Assembly (NCBI GenBank): GCA_019722365.1
Contig: JADFUC010000646.1
Span: 62,001 to 126,000, forward strand
Reading direction: 5' to 3'
Origin: Lithospermum erythrorhizon
Lineage: Eukaryota; Streptophyta; Magnoliopsida; Boraginales; Boraginaceae
Length of the DNA stretch: 64,000 bases
This document shows positions 35,190-48,174 of the stretch, piece by piece; the first letter of the stretch is position 1; each line of letters begins with the position of its first letter. The translations under genes and the position numbers were made by a program. The notes under the pieces were generated by a model. The model was not told where the DNA came from. It was given only the letters and a program-made list of their open reading frames with translations, and searched no databases.

Positions 35190-37770
35190 TCGGCTATCAT
35201 AATCTTCTTTAATGTTCTCAGATTTATATTCATTAAACTTGTTAGAAAGAAGCAATAATCTGATCATTTGTGAGCTAACTGGATCACTAACGTGAAACAC
35301 TCAAGTTGGGCTGGTGAACTCAAGATAAACGAAGCCATCTTTTGAACCAACCCATCAAGTCACTCATAAAACCTAATTCATTAACCGGCTTTCCATATTT
35401 ATTCTCTACCCACATACAACCGAATACGAGAACTTGGAAACTGACATAATCCAACTCAAATATATGTTCAATCACACCATAGAAACTATTCTTGGCATAT
35501 ATCGAGTTTATGTCTTTAGCATTTGCATTTCTAGTTCCCCGACTGCGACTCCACCTGCTCGCTGTGAGACCTTTCCATCTTGTTCTTTGGTGCGGTAGAA
35601 AGTGTACTCCATTGACAAGAGATAGAACTATACTTAAAAACATGCATACACGGATCCCTTTGATATCCATATTTGATCAGATATCTCAAATGCAGTTAGC
35701 ACTTAAGTATTTAACTATTTAGCCACATGATTTTCAAACCAAGAACGAAAGTACGGACAGGTTTCCTTTGCAAGCCACCCCGTCTCGCTCGGATTGTCTT
35801 CTTCTAAGTGTACTTTATACATGTTCAATATATGATCTTAACCTCATCTGTGGTTGTTTAAGCATGTACAAGTGCGCTTTGTTCCAACTTCCACCCTACA
35901 ACTATCAATTGCTTCCCACATATTCCTTCACTTACTCCCATTGGCATGACGAGGTACCGAAGACCTTATGTTCTAAATTTGTCATATACTCAGTGCAAAA
36001 TTCCACAGCTTCTTCCATTAAGTACCTCTCAGCGATACAACCCTCTGGTCGACTTCTGTTTTTGACATATCCCTTCAAAACTTTCATATACCTTTCAAAA
36101 GGGTACATCCACCTCTGCCTGCGGGCTACACTCTTCATCTCCCTCAACTAAATGAACCATCAAGTGCACCATAATATCAAAGAAAGACGGGTGGAAAATA
36201 CATTTCCAAATAAGATCTCAAATAATTTCAAATTTTGTAAAATTGGTAATTTATCGTGATCAATCACCTTGCTACAAATAGTCTCGTTAATAAACATAAC
36301 TTCAGATTTACATGCACTCCTTAAGTAGAATAGACCGTATTATCACTCGAATCAAGTTCTCCATGAGGATATGACAATCATTTGACTTCAACACCTTCAT
36401 CTTTGAATCTTTTAACGAAACTAGTCTTCCGATGTTTGATGAATAACCCTCGTAAATATTAACCCGATCCAGAGTTCGACATAAACTTTTTCTTCTTCTT
36501 ACTAAGAGTACTCGCAAATTGTGGCGTTAATATGTTTTACAGATCCATCTTATGTGTCGCAATTCTTCTCTTATTCCCCAAACGATCAAGTCCTCGAATT
36601 CTCCAGATCTTTGTTTTATCCTTGTACTTAATAACGTAGGATGTAACTTTCAAAGGACATTTTTCTTTGGATACATAAACATGGCGTCTCGATGCCAACT
36701 CTTCCACAAGTTAATTCCCTAAAATTAAGCACTTCTTAAAACCCCTAGACGGCACCGACTAGAATTTCTCCGCAATGGAATTTACATGTCTCTTCACCTT
36801 TATCAAATACCTCTTGGCCCATTAAAATAGAGGAGGTCCATGATTTTCACATTTTCCTCTAAACATCAAGTTCTCGCTCTCTATATCCATGTTCCTCTCG
36901 TAAAAAACCTACCATGCCCCATGTAAACCTCTTTTTTACTATGTTCTAATTGAACAAAGTCAGTTTGATCTTCACACTTGGGGCATGCATATTGTCCTTT
37001 TACACAATATCCAGATAAATTTCCATAAGCAAAAAGCCATTCACTGTTCCAAACAACATAACACTCAAATTGAAGTTATCTTTTCTTAACCCATCATATA
37101 AGCATCTACACCTCTTTTCTCCCATAACAACTTCAAATCTTCAGCTAAAGATGTCAAATATACATTAATATCGTTGACAAGTTGTTTAGGTCCAAATATC
37201 AGTAGACAATATCAAATATTTGTGTTTCATGTACAGCTGCGCGGTAAATCTTTTATCAAGCAAACTATCGAATTCATGTACTATGCAGAGGTACTTTGAA
37301 TTCCTACGAGGATTCATTCCATCCGACGACAATACAAACCGTAGTTTCCTAGGTTCCGCCGCAAATTCGGATACTTAGCATCAAAAGTCTTCCAATCGAC
37401 GCGTGCATCTGGTGGATGCCTAAGCTTTCATCTTTTACCTTTCATCGAAATGTCATGTTAATTTCTTCTCGCATAATCTATACCGATAAATACGCCCGAG
37501 TTCCAGTATAAGCCGAAAGACACATCATCACTTAGGGTATATCTTCTCTCTATAGCGGGAGCATTACACCGGGGATATTCTTTCAATGATGGCTATTCCT
37601 TTCGAAGAATATGCAATCGCTCACACACGACGTATCCTCTCGTGTTTCAAACCCAATCAACCGAGCACTGCTTTGCATCATAAGCTGAGGCACACATTAT
37701 CACGACACCACCTTAACCTTATCAACAGACTGGGTGGAAAGATGAATCAGTCCATCCATATTTGGCTTTT
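35190..37770 (-). pseudogene. TNP2-type CACTA transposase, pseudogene
   Basis: Minus-strand fragments follow the family order. From about 37770: KYGWTDSSF, then SCVSDCIFFERN, then DWKTFDAKYPNFAAEPRKLR, FVLSSDGMNP, GPKQLVNDINVYLTSLAEDL with KLLWEK, and QYACPKCEDQTDFVQLEHSK (Transposase_21). Then KVLKSNDCHILMENL (about 36400), MYPFERYMKVLKGYV with NRSRPEGCIAERYLMEEAVE (about 36100; DUF4218). Last is FELDYVSFQVLVFGCMWVEN (about 35450; DUF4216). Many frameshifts and stops lie between the fragments. The identity is secure because each piece matches a different conserved block in the right order. No full-length product is possible. Confidence 0.85.
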
Positions 37771-38616
37771 ACATTGTATAAGGTAATAACTGCATTTAAT
37801 TTGGTAAACTTACATACATCCCACAAAGTTTTCTCAAGATAATCTTTTTAACCTCTAATAATCTGTGACATCAATCAAATCTTCCTCTAATACCCTTGGT
37901 ATTTCTTCTACATTATCCCTAATGCCTACATTCATACTTAATTATGTCACTTATCAAACTTAAATCGAGTGGACTTTAGAATCAACTTTCATCTCACCCA
38001 TGTTTTGTCCAACAAGTATAGTTTCAGATCTATGCCATTACATATCAAATGCTCTTCCGCCATCCTCATCTACTCAGATCAAATTTAAACACTTCCAACA
38101 AGTGACATGGAATGAAAGTCTATCCTCGACATTTATTAGAGCAAACTCAATAAACTCCTTCACACCATTTTCATATTCTTGTGACAAACGATCGGAAACC
38201 ATCCAATTTCGATCCATAATTACTTACTACAAAATATGAATCATGAATTACACAAACAAATTAAACAACATATACTCACAAACATAGCCAATAATTCCGA
38301 AACATAAATCATATACATACTAGTACTTGAAACTATGCAATTTACTAAAACTCAAACATAAATCATATACATACTAGTATCATGGCGCTGGAGGAGCTAC
38401 TTATGGAGAAGGTTGGCGGAGGAGATACGATTTTGAGGAGTAGGAAGAGGGAAACAGAGGGGGCCGAGAGGCGGGTTTATTTTGTTTTAAATCAAATTTT
38501 TAATTTTTTTTAATAGTTTCACTTAGAGGGCGCATGCCGCTCTCCTCTAGTTGCTTCTGTAGGCTTTTTCACTAAGTTTTTAAGTAAAGGCCTCTAAATG
38601 TATTTTTGTAGTAGTG

Positions 38617-40200
38617 AACTTTCAGGATAATTTATCTTTTATCAAAAGATAACGGCAGAGATTTAATTAAGAAGACTAAGATGGATAAGTTATTCACTGC
38701 CCCAATAATTATTGTGACTATCTATCTATATATATCTACTGTAACACTTCTGTAATTTCTTGAATGATATATGTAATATAAATATAATTTTAAGAACTAC
38801 TTGGAACCTTGGACAAATGTAAACTTCGAGAATTGTAACACTTTTCCAAATTCAATAATAATTATATATGTAATATAAATGTAACTTTAAGAATTATTTG
38901 GACCAATGTAAATTTCGAAAATTATTTCTCAAACTTTTGCAAAAATTTGGAACCATTTGTACATCGTATAGTGGCTCCTTGTTATACATGACTCAGAAAC
39001 ATTGTGGCGTCCCTCTTGATGGTTGCAATTCATAAAGCAAATATTTGATAGGGAAAAGATTAGCTTAAGCTTATGGATCTCGTGGATGCAATAATGTGAC
39101 ACACGTAAAACAAATCAAAGTATAAAATGAGTAGAGCAGATTGTGAGATTGAGTGTCACATGTATCTTGAGTTAACTCATATGCACAAAGATGGGCATAT
39201 ACATCTTTTTAAGACCACAACAGTACCACTTTCTGGGGTTTACAAACCACATCCAGGCACTACTGATGTTATAGAACATACTTTCAAGTTACTAGTTTCG
39301 GGACACAGTTCAATTGGTATATAATTAGAGGGTTAAGTATCAAGAGTCTCGTCTTAAGCGCAGCTGCGGCTCGACTCTCATGCTGTCAACCTTGGCTGCC
39401 GATTAAAGTTAAAAAAACTCTTAGTCCCTAATCAATCGGCGCATCCCGCAATTAATTCCTCCCAAAGATATCTCAAAACGCGACCAGTGACCGTTAGTCA
39501 TGACGATTTCACACTTACTATCAAGTTACTAATAAGGTTTCGTCTGGTTAAAAAATGGAATCTGGAAGATTAATGAGGTCATGAAAGCTAGAATAAATGG
39601 CAATGTATTAAATTCTTAATCCAAAAGATTCTTGACATTTTTTTGTGCTATCTAAGACCGTTTTTAACTGTCGTTTAAAGTCTTTTTTGTAGTAGAATAG
39701 ACTACGAATTACTATTGTCTTTCTCTCATAAGTCTTGGAGCTCATTGATATGGTATATGTGTGCCTGGTGTTAGCCTAGTGCAAAGTCAATTACATTGTT
39801 TTTTCGTTCATGTATTGATGTCATAGACGGTATGATATTTTATTTCAGTTTTTTACTTTACTATATGTTGGACAAAATTAATTTACCCTACATTGATATC
39901 AAGTAGGATTTTGTGCATGTTGCATCTGAATTATTGACGATGTCATAATGTGATAAACGCAACAATTTGGCGGTGTGTCAGACGACCCGATTTGTGAGTA
40001 CTAGTAGTCTAGTTAACTCCATTTACCCATGGTGCAAATTCACGCTTGGTCTAAAAGAACAATGTTCACTTGTGTCGAAAAATTGATATCAAAATGGCGC
40101 TCGATAGCTATCGACGGGCCAATTCGCGCATTGAATCAACGGCGAAATATTTACACATCGATTAACTGGCTAAGTCCTATAATGCATAAATAAAAATGAA
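38617..40200. other. Intergenic; one further CACTA-like terminal fragment
   Basis: At 39650-39695 the inverse strand reads CTACTACAAAAAAGACTTTA then ACGACAGTTAAAAACGGTC. This resembles the hairpin-like ends of small non-autonomous CACTA elements. The partner end was not found. A 65-codon frame at 39127-39324 has no recognisable motif. Confidence 0.35.
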
Positions 40201-40278
40201 TATTTTTTTATGAAAATCTATTTTGTCAAGTTGTTGAAGTTTTTCAATTATCTTAATATCAAGGCATTTCTAATGTTC

Positions 40279-40299
40279 ATATATATATATATATATATA
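40279..40299. repeat. (AT)n microsatellite
   Basis: About ten uninterrupted AT units. Confidence 0.95.
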
Positions 40300-41760
40300 C
40301 TTTATAAAAACGTGCTTAATGCGCTAAGTTGTTTTTTCTTATTTTTCGTTTAAGATTATTTCGCTTCCTTCCAATCTACATACGTTATTATTAATCAATT
40401 ATTTTACATATAATTGGTTAAAATTATCATTATAAGAAATAATTACTATTTGTTACATTATATAAATGATAACTCTCTCGCACTACTGAATAAAAATATT
40501 ATGAGTTTATATATTTTTTAAAATCTAATAGTCTATTTATATACAATTATATTTTCGTTGTATTATAAACACTATATAAGTAATACAATACTATGAAAAT
40601 AAAATATGATAATGTTATTAGATATTTATATCAAAATATTTAAAGAACTACGTGATTTAAGTACTTCAATATTTTATGATAATAGACAATTTAATTTAAT
40701 ATATCATAGCAAAAGAAATTATAAATTATAAGTATAATATAATACTATTCAAAATAAATACAAAAGTTGTAATAATTAATAATTTTAAAATCTAATAGAT
40801 TTTAAATAAGTATTAAAATATGTTTAATTATTTTGAAGTAATTAATTATACAAATCATAAGTAAAAAAGAATAAAATTTAGATTTATTAAATTTTAGTGA
40901 AATGAAAGTTTAGGTTACATTAGTATTTAAGATAAAGAATGCAAATTAAATTCACTAAGTAATTTCTTTAAATCATAAGTTGAAATACTGGCCACATGAC
41001 TCATTATTTCAAATTTTAGAGTTACATATAATAACTCTCACCCTTTCATTAGTTCTTCAATAATATATTATAATAATAATATTTTCTGTAGTATAACGAC
41101 TATATAAGTAATGCAATACTATGAAAATAAAATAAGACAATATTATTAGATATTTATATCAAAATATTTTAAAGTTAAACTAATGATATGTATACTTTAT
41201 ATTTTTATATGATAATAGATAATTTAATATATCATAGGTGCCAGCTTATTATAACCATAAGTATAATATAATAATATTCAAAATAAATTTCAAAGTCAGA
41301 CAATTAATAATTTTAAAACCTAATAGATTTTAAATAAGTATTAAAATACATTTAATTATTTTGAAGTAAGTAATTATACAAAGCATAAGTAAAAAAGAAT
41401 AAAATTTAAATTCATTAAATTTTAGTGTAAATGAAAGTTTAGGATTATATTAGTATTTAAGACGAATGCAACAAATTCACTAAGTATTTTCTTTAACTAT
41501 AAGTCGAAAGCCGGCCACTAATACATGACTCATTATTTTAAATTTTGTGATATATACATAATAACTTTCTACCCCTTCATTAGTTCAATAATAATATAAT
41601 ATAACAATTATATTTTCATTGTAGTATAAACACTATATAAGTAATACAATACTATGAAAATAAAATATGACACTATTATTAAATATTTATATCAAAATAT
41701 TTCAGTTAAACTAATGTATTTGTAAGAATTTCGATATTTTAACATATCAAGGCGACTTAA

Positions 41761-41993
41761 TACTCCCTCCATTTCAAATTAATTGACGTTTTTGGTGATT
41801 CTCGTGTCAAGGCTGATCACAAATTACTTTTATTCACTAACCCAAAAAATATAAATATTATTATTGGATTCGCTTTTAAAATATTTTCATAATATTATTT
41901 TATTATAATTTTTGTTAATATATATAATTAATTATTAAAGTCAAGTTTTTATATAAAAAGCCTTGGTGAAAGCTCAATTAATTGGAAGTTCTA
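41761..41993. mobile_element. Stowaway-like MITE nested in array copy 3
   Basis: It begins TACTCCCTCCATTTCAAATTA; the 3' side has the inverted CAATTAATTGGAAG but has lost the outer GGAGGGAG. Comparison with array copies 1 and 2 shows the flanking repeat (ATATATC(A/T)TAGCAAAAGAAA) interrupted exactly here, which proves insertion. Confidence 0.6.
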
Positions 41994-42184
41994 TAAGTTA
42001 GTATATCTTAGCAAAAGAAATATTATAATCATATAATATAATAATATTCAAAAATAAATACAAAATTTATACAACTAATAATTTTAAAAACTAAATAGAT
42101 TTTAAGTAAGTATAAAAACACATTTAATTATTTTGAAGTAAGTAATTATACAACTATATGCAAAAAAGAAGGAAATTAGTTAAA

Positions 42185-42445
42185 AAGATCGCGTGGGTAC
42201 AAAAGCGTAAACGGAAATGAAGCACAATGGCGCTTTCGACAACTAATCGACGAAAAGAGGAACCATGATTTTAGAAATAAGGAAGCGTCTCGCAGACGCT
42301 TCCTTCCTTTACCTTTATCGACAAGAGATCTTTTCTCATCATTTTAATTTTATCTTGTGTCGCTCGATCCGAACTAGCTTAGCTTTATTAGCTAAGCCTG
42401 ATCACTTATGATCGGGCCTCATTTTGTTCAGATATTTATTAATTA
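42185..42445. mobile_element. Unidentified 260-bp insertion with three hairpins
   Basis: Array copies 1 and 2 pass directly from AAAAAAGAATAAAATTTA to the next repeat block. Copy 3 has about 260 bp of less AT-rich DNA between the same blocks. Inside are GGAAGCGTCT-CGC-AGACGCTTCC (42281-42303, perfect 10-bp stem), GCTTAGCT-TTATT-AGCTAAGC (42377-42397, perfect 8-bp stem) and GCCTGATCA-CTTA-TGATCGGGC (42396-42417, one G-T pair). No ORF or terminal repeat is recognised. Confidence 0.5.
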
Positions 42446-42660
42446 TGTTTTATAAAATTTAAATTATTAAATTTGAGCGTAAAATTACATTAAGATTTCA
42501 GATAAAGAATTAAATTAAATTCTGCTAAGTATTTTCTTTAAATCATAAAGTCAAAAACAGCTTTTTGACATTACGACTCATTATTTCTGAAATTTTAAGA
42601 AGCATACACAATAACTCTCACTTTCATTAGCTTCTTCAATAATATAATATAACATTCTAT

Positions 42661-45600
42661 TATTCAGATAAACAACTCATGTTCATTATTCGCTCAACAA
42701 TATAATATAGTATTCCCTTTATTCAATGAACGACAATTCACTGAAATGCAATCTTTGTGAGATCGTCATTTGGCCTCACAAAGAAGCTGCTATGTGAACT
42801 AACCTTCACAAGTTTCTTACAAAATTGATGACATGATCTGAAATGAAGTAACGGTGATGAATTTAAATTTAAGTTAAGATATCGATAATGCTTTCTGCGT
42901 AGACATACATTTTTCTCTTTTAGTTAAATATTATTATTGGATTGAAGATTTCAAAATTACTAAATCAACATATAGTAAATACCTTAATAAATTCTAGATT
43001 TTATTCTTTTATATTCCTTACCGAATTATGAATAGAAATAGATACGGTGCTTTCGATTATAATGATTTAAACTAATTATATTAATTCTTTTAATAATTAT
43101 TTTGAATAATAATATTCTTTTTCACATAACATAAAATTGAGACAAGAAGAGTTTACCAAAGTTGATATGAAATGGTAATACTGTTGATTCTCTTATTTCA
43201 ATCTAAAAAATAAATTTGAAAAATTATATATTTATATATTATGTTTATTCTTTGATTGTTTCTTTAGTACGCATATAAAGAGGTGTTGATATTTTTAATT
43301 ATTCAATATAAATGAAACTAATGATAGTGAGTCTTGAATATCATCAAATTTTTTATTTTTAGTTTGGAGATACATGCAGTTAATATATTGGAATAGATTT
43401 TTTATATATGAAAGAAAATATACGAATTAAGTAGAAGAATACTATGCATAAAAAGATATGTTGATTCTGTTTGTGATATAGCAAATAGTATTTTCTAAAT
43501 CCCAGCTAAACTATCAACTGACTAACCAAATTTCTTTTTAATTTGATCGAAATAATTAAATGATATGTTATTAGGCGTTGAGCAATGAAAATACTTTTTA
43601 TCAGAAAATGTAAGTAAATACAAGGGTCACATTAATTTGAATCTGAATACAATTAACAATAATAGTTTTCATATACTTATTTGCTTTTATTCCTTTCCTC
43701 TTACATTGAATATATAAGTCAATGAAGCTAAGATATCGCTTCAAGCATTGTATTATTTAATATACAAACGAGTAATTATTTTATATTTGGGATGAGTTGA
43801 CATGATGTGACAATTGACAAACAATTAACTTTAACTATTATGATTTATACTCTTATTTTTTATACTTTGATATGCTTAATATATACAACCTCATACAAAT
43901 TCGCGTAAACGAAACTTCGCTTTGTTTTCACTCTTAATTTTTACGCGCAACGCATCGGCGTATTACTAGTATCTATAAAAGCACGAGTTGTTTTGAAAGT
44001 TTCTTCCTTTTTTCATGACGTACTTAAAATACTTCAATGGCTGTATAATTATTTTTTGATAAATTTCAATTAAAATAAAAAGACTAAGAATTCAAATCCT
44101 ATAATATAGGTTCTACATGCAAACAAAATTATTTTATCAGATATAATCAGACAGTCAGATAATGTATTTAAATTATATGACTTACTTAATAAAATTATTA
44201 ACAATGATACAAAATTGACATTATTTTTACTTGAATAACTGTTAATATGTTAAGAATAATTATGCAGAAAATACGATAAAAAATATCATATTATACGTAT
44301 TTAAAATATTTTAAAGTATTAATATATTTAACGCAATTTACTAAAAATATTATAATTTATTCAAATCAACGTTATGTCTATAAATTGGATGATAAATTTT
44401 GTTAATTTGATCATTAAAAATTAATCTAGATAATTTTTCTAATAATAATTATTAATTTTATCATTGAAAAATCTCTTGGCACGAAGGTAATAAATATATA
44501 GGCAATCATAAGTTATCAATTTTGTTGGTGGATTTCAACAATTATGACTATTGAAAATAAAATTGAATGATCTGTATAATCCATATTTAAAGATTTATAA
44601 ATTTTAAATTTTGATGGTCGAAGTTTAAATAATTTTAACTATTAAAAAAATTCATGAACATTTTAGACGGACGCGTAATGCAATTTCATAATTCTTAGTT
44701 TTGTCAAGTTGAGTTTTAAATAATTTTGTTTATTGAACAAAGAAAATCGAACTATCTTTTGCATTGACGCTGAATTAAGATTTATAATTTTAAATTTTAA
44801 TTGTTGACTTTTAAAATAATTTTAACTATTTAAAAGAAAATCAATTACTAGAGATTGTAAAATTTAGTATTTATAAATTTTAAATTTTGATTGGGTTGAC
44901 TTTTAAATATTTTAATCTATTTAAAAAGAAAATCACTCAATTTTTAGATATGGAAAATTCTATTTATTGAAAAACAATAAAGTTTTTTAGAGATGGATTT
45001 TGTATTTAGTATTCATAATTTAGTTGGTTAAATTTAATAATTTTGACTATTAAAAAAATAAAATCGAACAAGATTTTGTGTATGGTGTCGATATAATATT
45101 CATAATTTTGAAATTTTGTCGGGTCGAGATTTAAATAATTTTGATTATTGAAAGTTAAAATTTTACGATCTTTTTGTAGATAAATTTAGTATGTAATATG
45201 CACTTTTATATTTAAAATGGTTGAAAAATTATATTGGTTATTTAGTTAGATTTCAAAGATATAAAGGGTCATTAATTTACTTGGATGATCATAATTGTCT
45301 TAATAGATAATAATGTATTCGGTAGTGAATATATTCAAATGTTCACGATCATAATTGTTTTAAGATTCCTATACGAAATGTAAGAATTTGTATCCTAAAA
45401 AATCATATCACGATCAACGCATCAACATATTCTCTTTAAATAATTTTCTAAAATTATAACAAGCTAGTAATATACATACAAGTTAGATATATATTTCAAA
45501 TTTTACATTATTGAATTTTCACTAAATATCATATTATGTTACATTATTTCTTTATTTTACTCATATATTAAATATTAGGAGAGAAATATAACAAGATAAA

Positions 45601-47570
45601 ATAATTTGAAAATAATATGATAACTACTCAAATCAAAAACTATCAAGAGCTGCAAACAATACATCCAAAATACTGCATAATGTATAAAACTAAAGAATTC
45701 ACGCTGTGCCATTACAATCGGTAAGACTAATACTTTGAAAATATAAAATCATTATGAAAAACTTAAACTCCGCGATTTATCTTTGAGCAAGTCTTACATA
45801 ATTAATTTTGGATGAAATAGAACAACATGATTTCATATTATTTTCTTTTAACTATGCAAGGGATAGTTTTTAATTTGTAATAAAATTATTAGAGAAGATA
45901 TCAAAGGATTAACATCATTAAATATTCTTTTTAATTGATACAAATTATTAATTTGAAACAAGTATTGAGTGAATAACTATATAATAAAAATAGAATGGTA
46001 CACTAAGAAAAAGATATTGCCGACAACAAAGAATAAAATAGTAAACAACAAAACCGAAAATAGAGTAAATCGATTCGATAAAGATGACGACGATCAAGAT
46101 ATCAACTTTAATTAGCAAATAAAAAGACAAAAGATGGAAAAAATTTGACTATTTAAATATGACAATTGAATTTTAGATAGTAAAGTTTAAAATATGTTGA
46201 GTATATTTTTAGATTTTACGATTTCATAGTTTTAGGAATTCAAGGGCGAAGATCGCTTCACCTCCTTTATAATATCAGATATCATGCTAGAAAGAAAGTT
46301 CAAAGGTAACTACATATGATCTCCATAATGTATGAGATATAATCTTATGATGCACGAAACGAAGCATGAATAGGAAGTAGACGCTCTTTACAAGGAAATT
46401 GATCTTTGAAATATATAAAGTATATTTATTCGATAATTTTGTTTTCTACTACAATTTACGTTACCTTTTTATAATATAATAACGAAAACGACGTAAATGT
46501 ACCTATTCAATTTTACGTTACATTTTATAACTATAATAATAAAATCACGTGTAACAAACTATCACGCCAAGTAACGTAGACGCCCTTCTTATTGGGGCTT
46601 GATTAAAACAATTAAGTCTCCAAACGTGCAAACATGATGACGAAGTATTGGAGTCCCACATTTACTCCGACCACCTCAATCCAAGAAAACCATATTAAAG
46701 ATGAAGAAAATTTAGAGTGATAGATATAATAAATAAATGAAGTCAAGATTCATAAACCTATGAACATAAACAACAAAACTTTTGAAGTGAAATTATAAAT
46801 TTAAATGATACTGAGATATAAAAACCTTATAACATACGTAGTAGTTCACACCTTCTCATTCGATCAACCAAATTATTTGCAAACAATATAATGGATATAA
46901 TAACTTCACCAAGCGACAATATTTAGTGTATGTTATTCCCAGCCGAAGGGAATCATTTAAATGGTCCTACACCGCCGATCGCCGCAGCTTACCCATGTCG
47001 ACACTTTTACTTAAACGGTCCTCGTAGCGTGTATTATGCACAAATTCTAAATAACAATTCCGTTAAATGTTAAAGCGGAAAAGAGAATTTAGGTCTATTT
47101 TTGCACCAAAAAATATAATTTAATGAACTTAATCAAGATGAAACTAATTTGGGTTAATCAATAATTTCAATTCTGTTAAATTTTATTAAATTTATATTTT
47201 TTCTCCAAAATATTATGGTATAAATTATCAAATTTTGATCCAAATTTCTTTCTCTCTCGTTAACATTTAACTATGTGACACTTGCGAAAGATTCGCTACA
47301 CGATAAACACTTACGTGATCATTCGCGTATTCGCGCTACTTCATACGGACCAAACCGCAGTCAGCCACCCACCATCGGCACCATTTCGACAATTACCTTT
47401 TCTAAAAGTAAAGTAAGCCTTTCACACTAACGACATCGAAATTCTCAGATCGAATAATTACTCTAATAAATTAATCACGAATACGTGATCAACTGACAAG
47501 AAAAATGTTACATAAATAAACATACTTGAATTAAAAAGGTTCCATAAACATTCCTTGTCAATAAACCACC
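42661..47570. other. Long AT-rich region without genes
   Basis: Very AT-rich throughout. At 44500-45170 a weak motif, AATTTTGAnTATTnAAA near TATAAATTTTAAATTTTG, recurs several times with roughly 100-bp spacing, probably an old tandem repeat. A less AT-rich patch at about 46920-47400 has no recognised frame. The last few hundred bases should include the 3' end of the PYL2-like gene. Confidence 0.45.
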
Positions 47571-47607
47571 TCCACCTTACGACCACCACCACAATCCATT
47601 ATCTCGA

Positions 47608-48174
47608 TCATTCATGACCATGCAAGGCCGCCATTGAAACAACACTAAGCTTTTGGAGATTGAGTTTAACAACAGTATCAGTGAACATTTTGGTATCCTC
47701 GATGGTATTTCCTTCAGGAATATCAACAATATAAGACTCCAAAACAATAGTATAAACCCTACCATCATCTTTCACAAATTCATTAACTGATGTAACAGAT
47801 CGATAATTATTAAGCCTATGCTCCCCTCCAACTACCCTGAAACTCAAAATGTGCTTCTCATCATCCAAAATCTCTAGCCTCTCCGTACTTGTTGATGCTG
47901 GCAAGCCAGAAATCACTGTGACCTCCCTTACACTACCAACACCACCATCTCCACTAATCATCCTAGAGCTTTTGATGAAGTGTTTGTATTTTTGTGGGTT
48001 ATCGAATTTTCGAACGAAAGGCCATACAATGCTGGCTGGGGCATCGATTCGTTGCTTGATTAAAGATGTGCATGTTCTAGGCAAAGGGTCAAATTTGTGG
48101 TATGCATGAACAATTGGTTCGATTTCTTGTAGTTCTTGAGGTGTTAGGTTTTGAATGATTTGGGTCAGGACCAT
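47608..48174 (-). CDS. PYL2: PYR/PYL/RCAR abscisic acid receptor, PYL2 type, 188 aa
   Basis: A cytosolic/nuclear START-fold ABA receptor: on binding ABA it closes its gate and latch loops and inhibits clade-A PP2Cs, releasing SnRK2 kinases. A single exon, as in Arabidopsis PYL2. The gate is SGLPA (residues 89-93), the latch HRL (119-121), and ABA-contact Lys64 (YKHF) and Glu98 (STE) are present. Val114 (FRVVGG), linked to the pyrabactin response of PYL2, is conserved. RMISGDGGVGSVREVTVISG and YIVDIPEGNTIEDTKMF match PYL2 more closely than PYR1 or PYL4-6. That places it in the dimeric PYR1/PYL1/PYL2 group. It starts MVLTQIIQNLTPQEL; the length is within two residues of PYL2 as I recall it. No lesion is seen. 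It lies 2.3 kb beyond the 3' end of the KEA gene on the same strand, with no sign of a functional link. Confidence 0.95.
   Translation of the reverse strand: MVLTQIIQNLTPQELQEIEPIVHAYHKFDPLPRTCTSLIKQRIDAPASIVWPFVRKFDNPQKYKHFIKSSRMISGDGGVGSVREVTVISGLPASTSTERLEILDDEKHILSFRVVGGEHRLNNYRSVTSVNEFVKDDGRVYTIVLESYIVDIPEGNTIEDTKMFTDTVVKLNLQKLSVVSMAALHGHE

Larger units (their letters stand above)
31480..38616 (-). mobile_element. Decayed CACTA (En/Spm) DNA transposon
   Basis: The right end reads TATTTTTGTAGTAGTG (38601-38616), the inverse of a CACTACTACAAAAATA terminal repeat. Reading inward on the minus strand come a TNP2-type transposase (Transposase_21, DUF4218, DUF4216 in that order) and a second ORF, the usual CACTA gene order. 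The element is broken by frameshifts and by a solo LTR at 34021-35008. I could not fix the left terminal repeat or a 3-bp target duplication, so the left limit given is the end of the last coding remnant. Confidence 0.75.
40542..42660. repeat. About 530-bp tandem array, three copies plus a remnant
   Basis: ACTATATAAGTAATnCAATA occurs at 40571, 41099 and 41632 (spacing 528 and 533). The order that follows is repeated each time: ATATTTATATCAAAATATTT, CATAGCAAAAGAAAT, TAATAATTTTAAAA(T/C)CTAATAG, TTAATTATTTTGAAGTAA, GAAAGTTTAGGnTAnATTAG, then CATGACTCATTATTT and ATAACTCTCACCCTTTCATT. The third copy is stretched to about 1 kb by two insertions (about 41761-41995 and 42185-42445). A fourth start near 42650 decays quickly. 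Very AT-rich and non-coding. Confidence 0.85.

Noticed and set aside
39127..39324. 65-codon plus-strand ORF
   Set aside because: No family match, no splice signals leading to further exons, and surrounded by transposon remnants.
45948..46130. Minus-strand hydrophobic 60-codon ORF
   Set aside because: Compositional artefact of AT-rich DNA (Phe, Ile, Tyr, Leu codons); no conserved motif.
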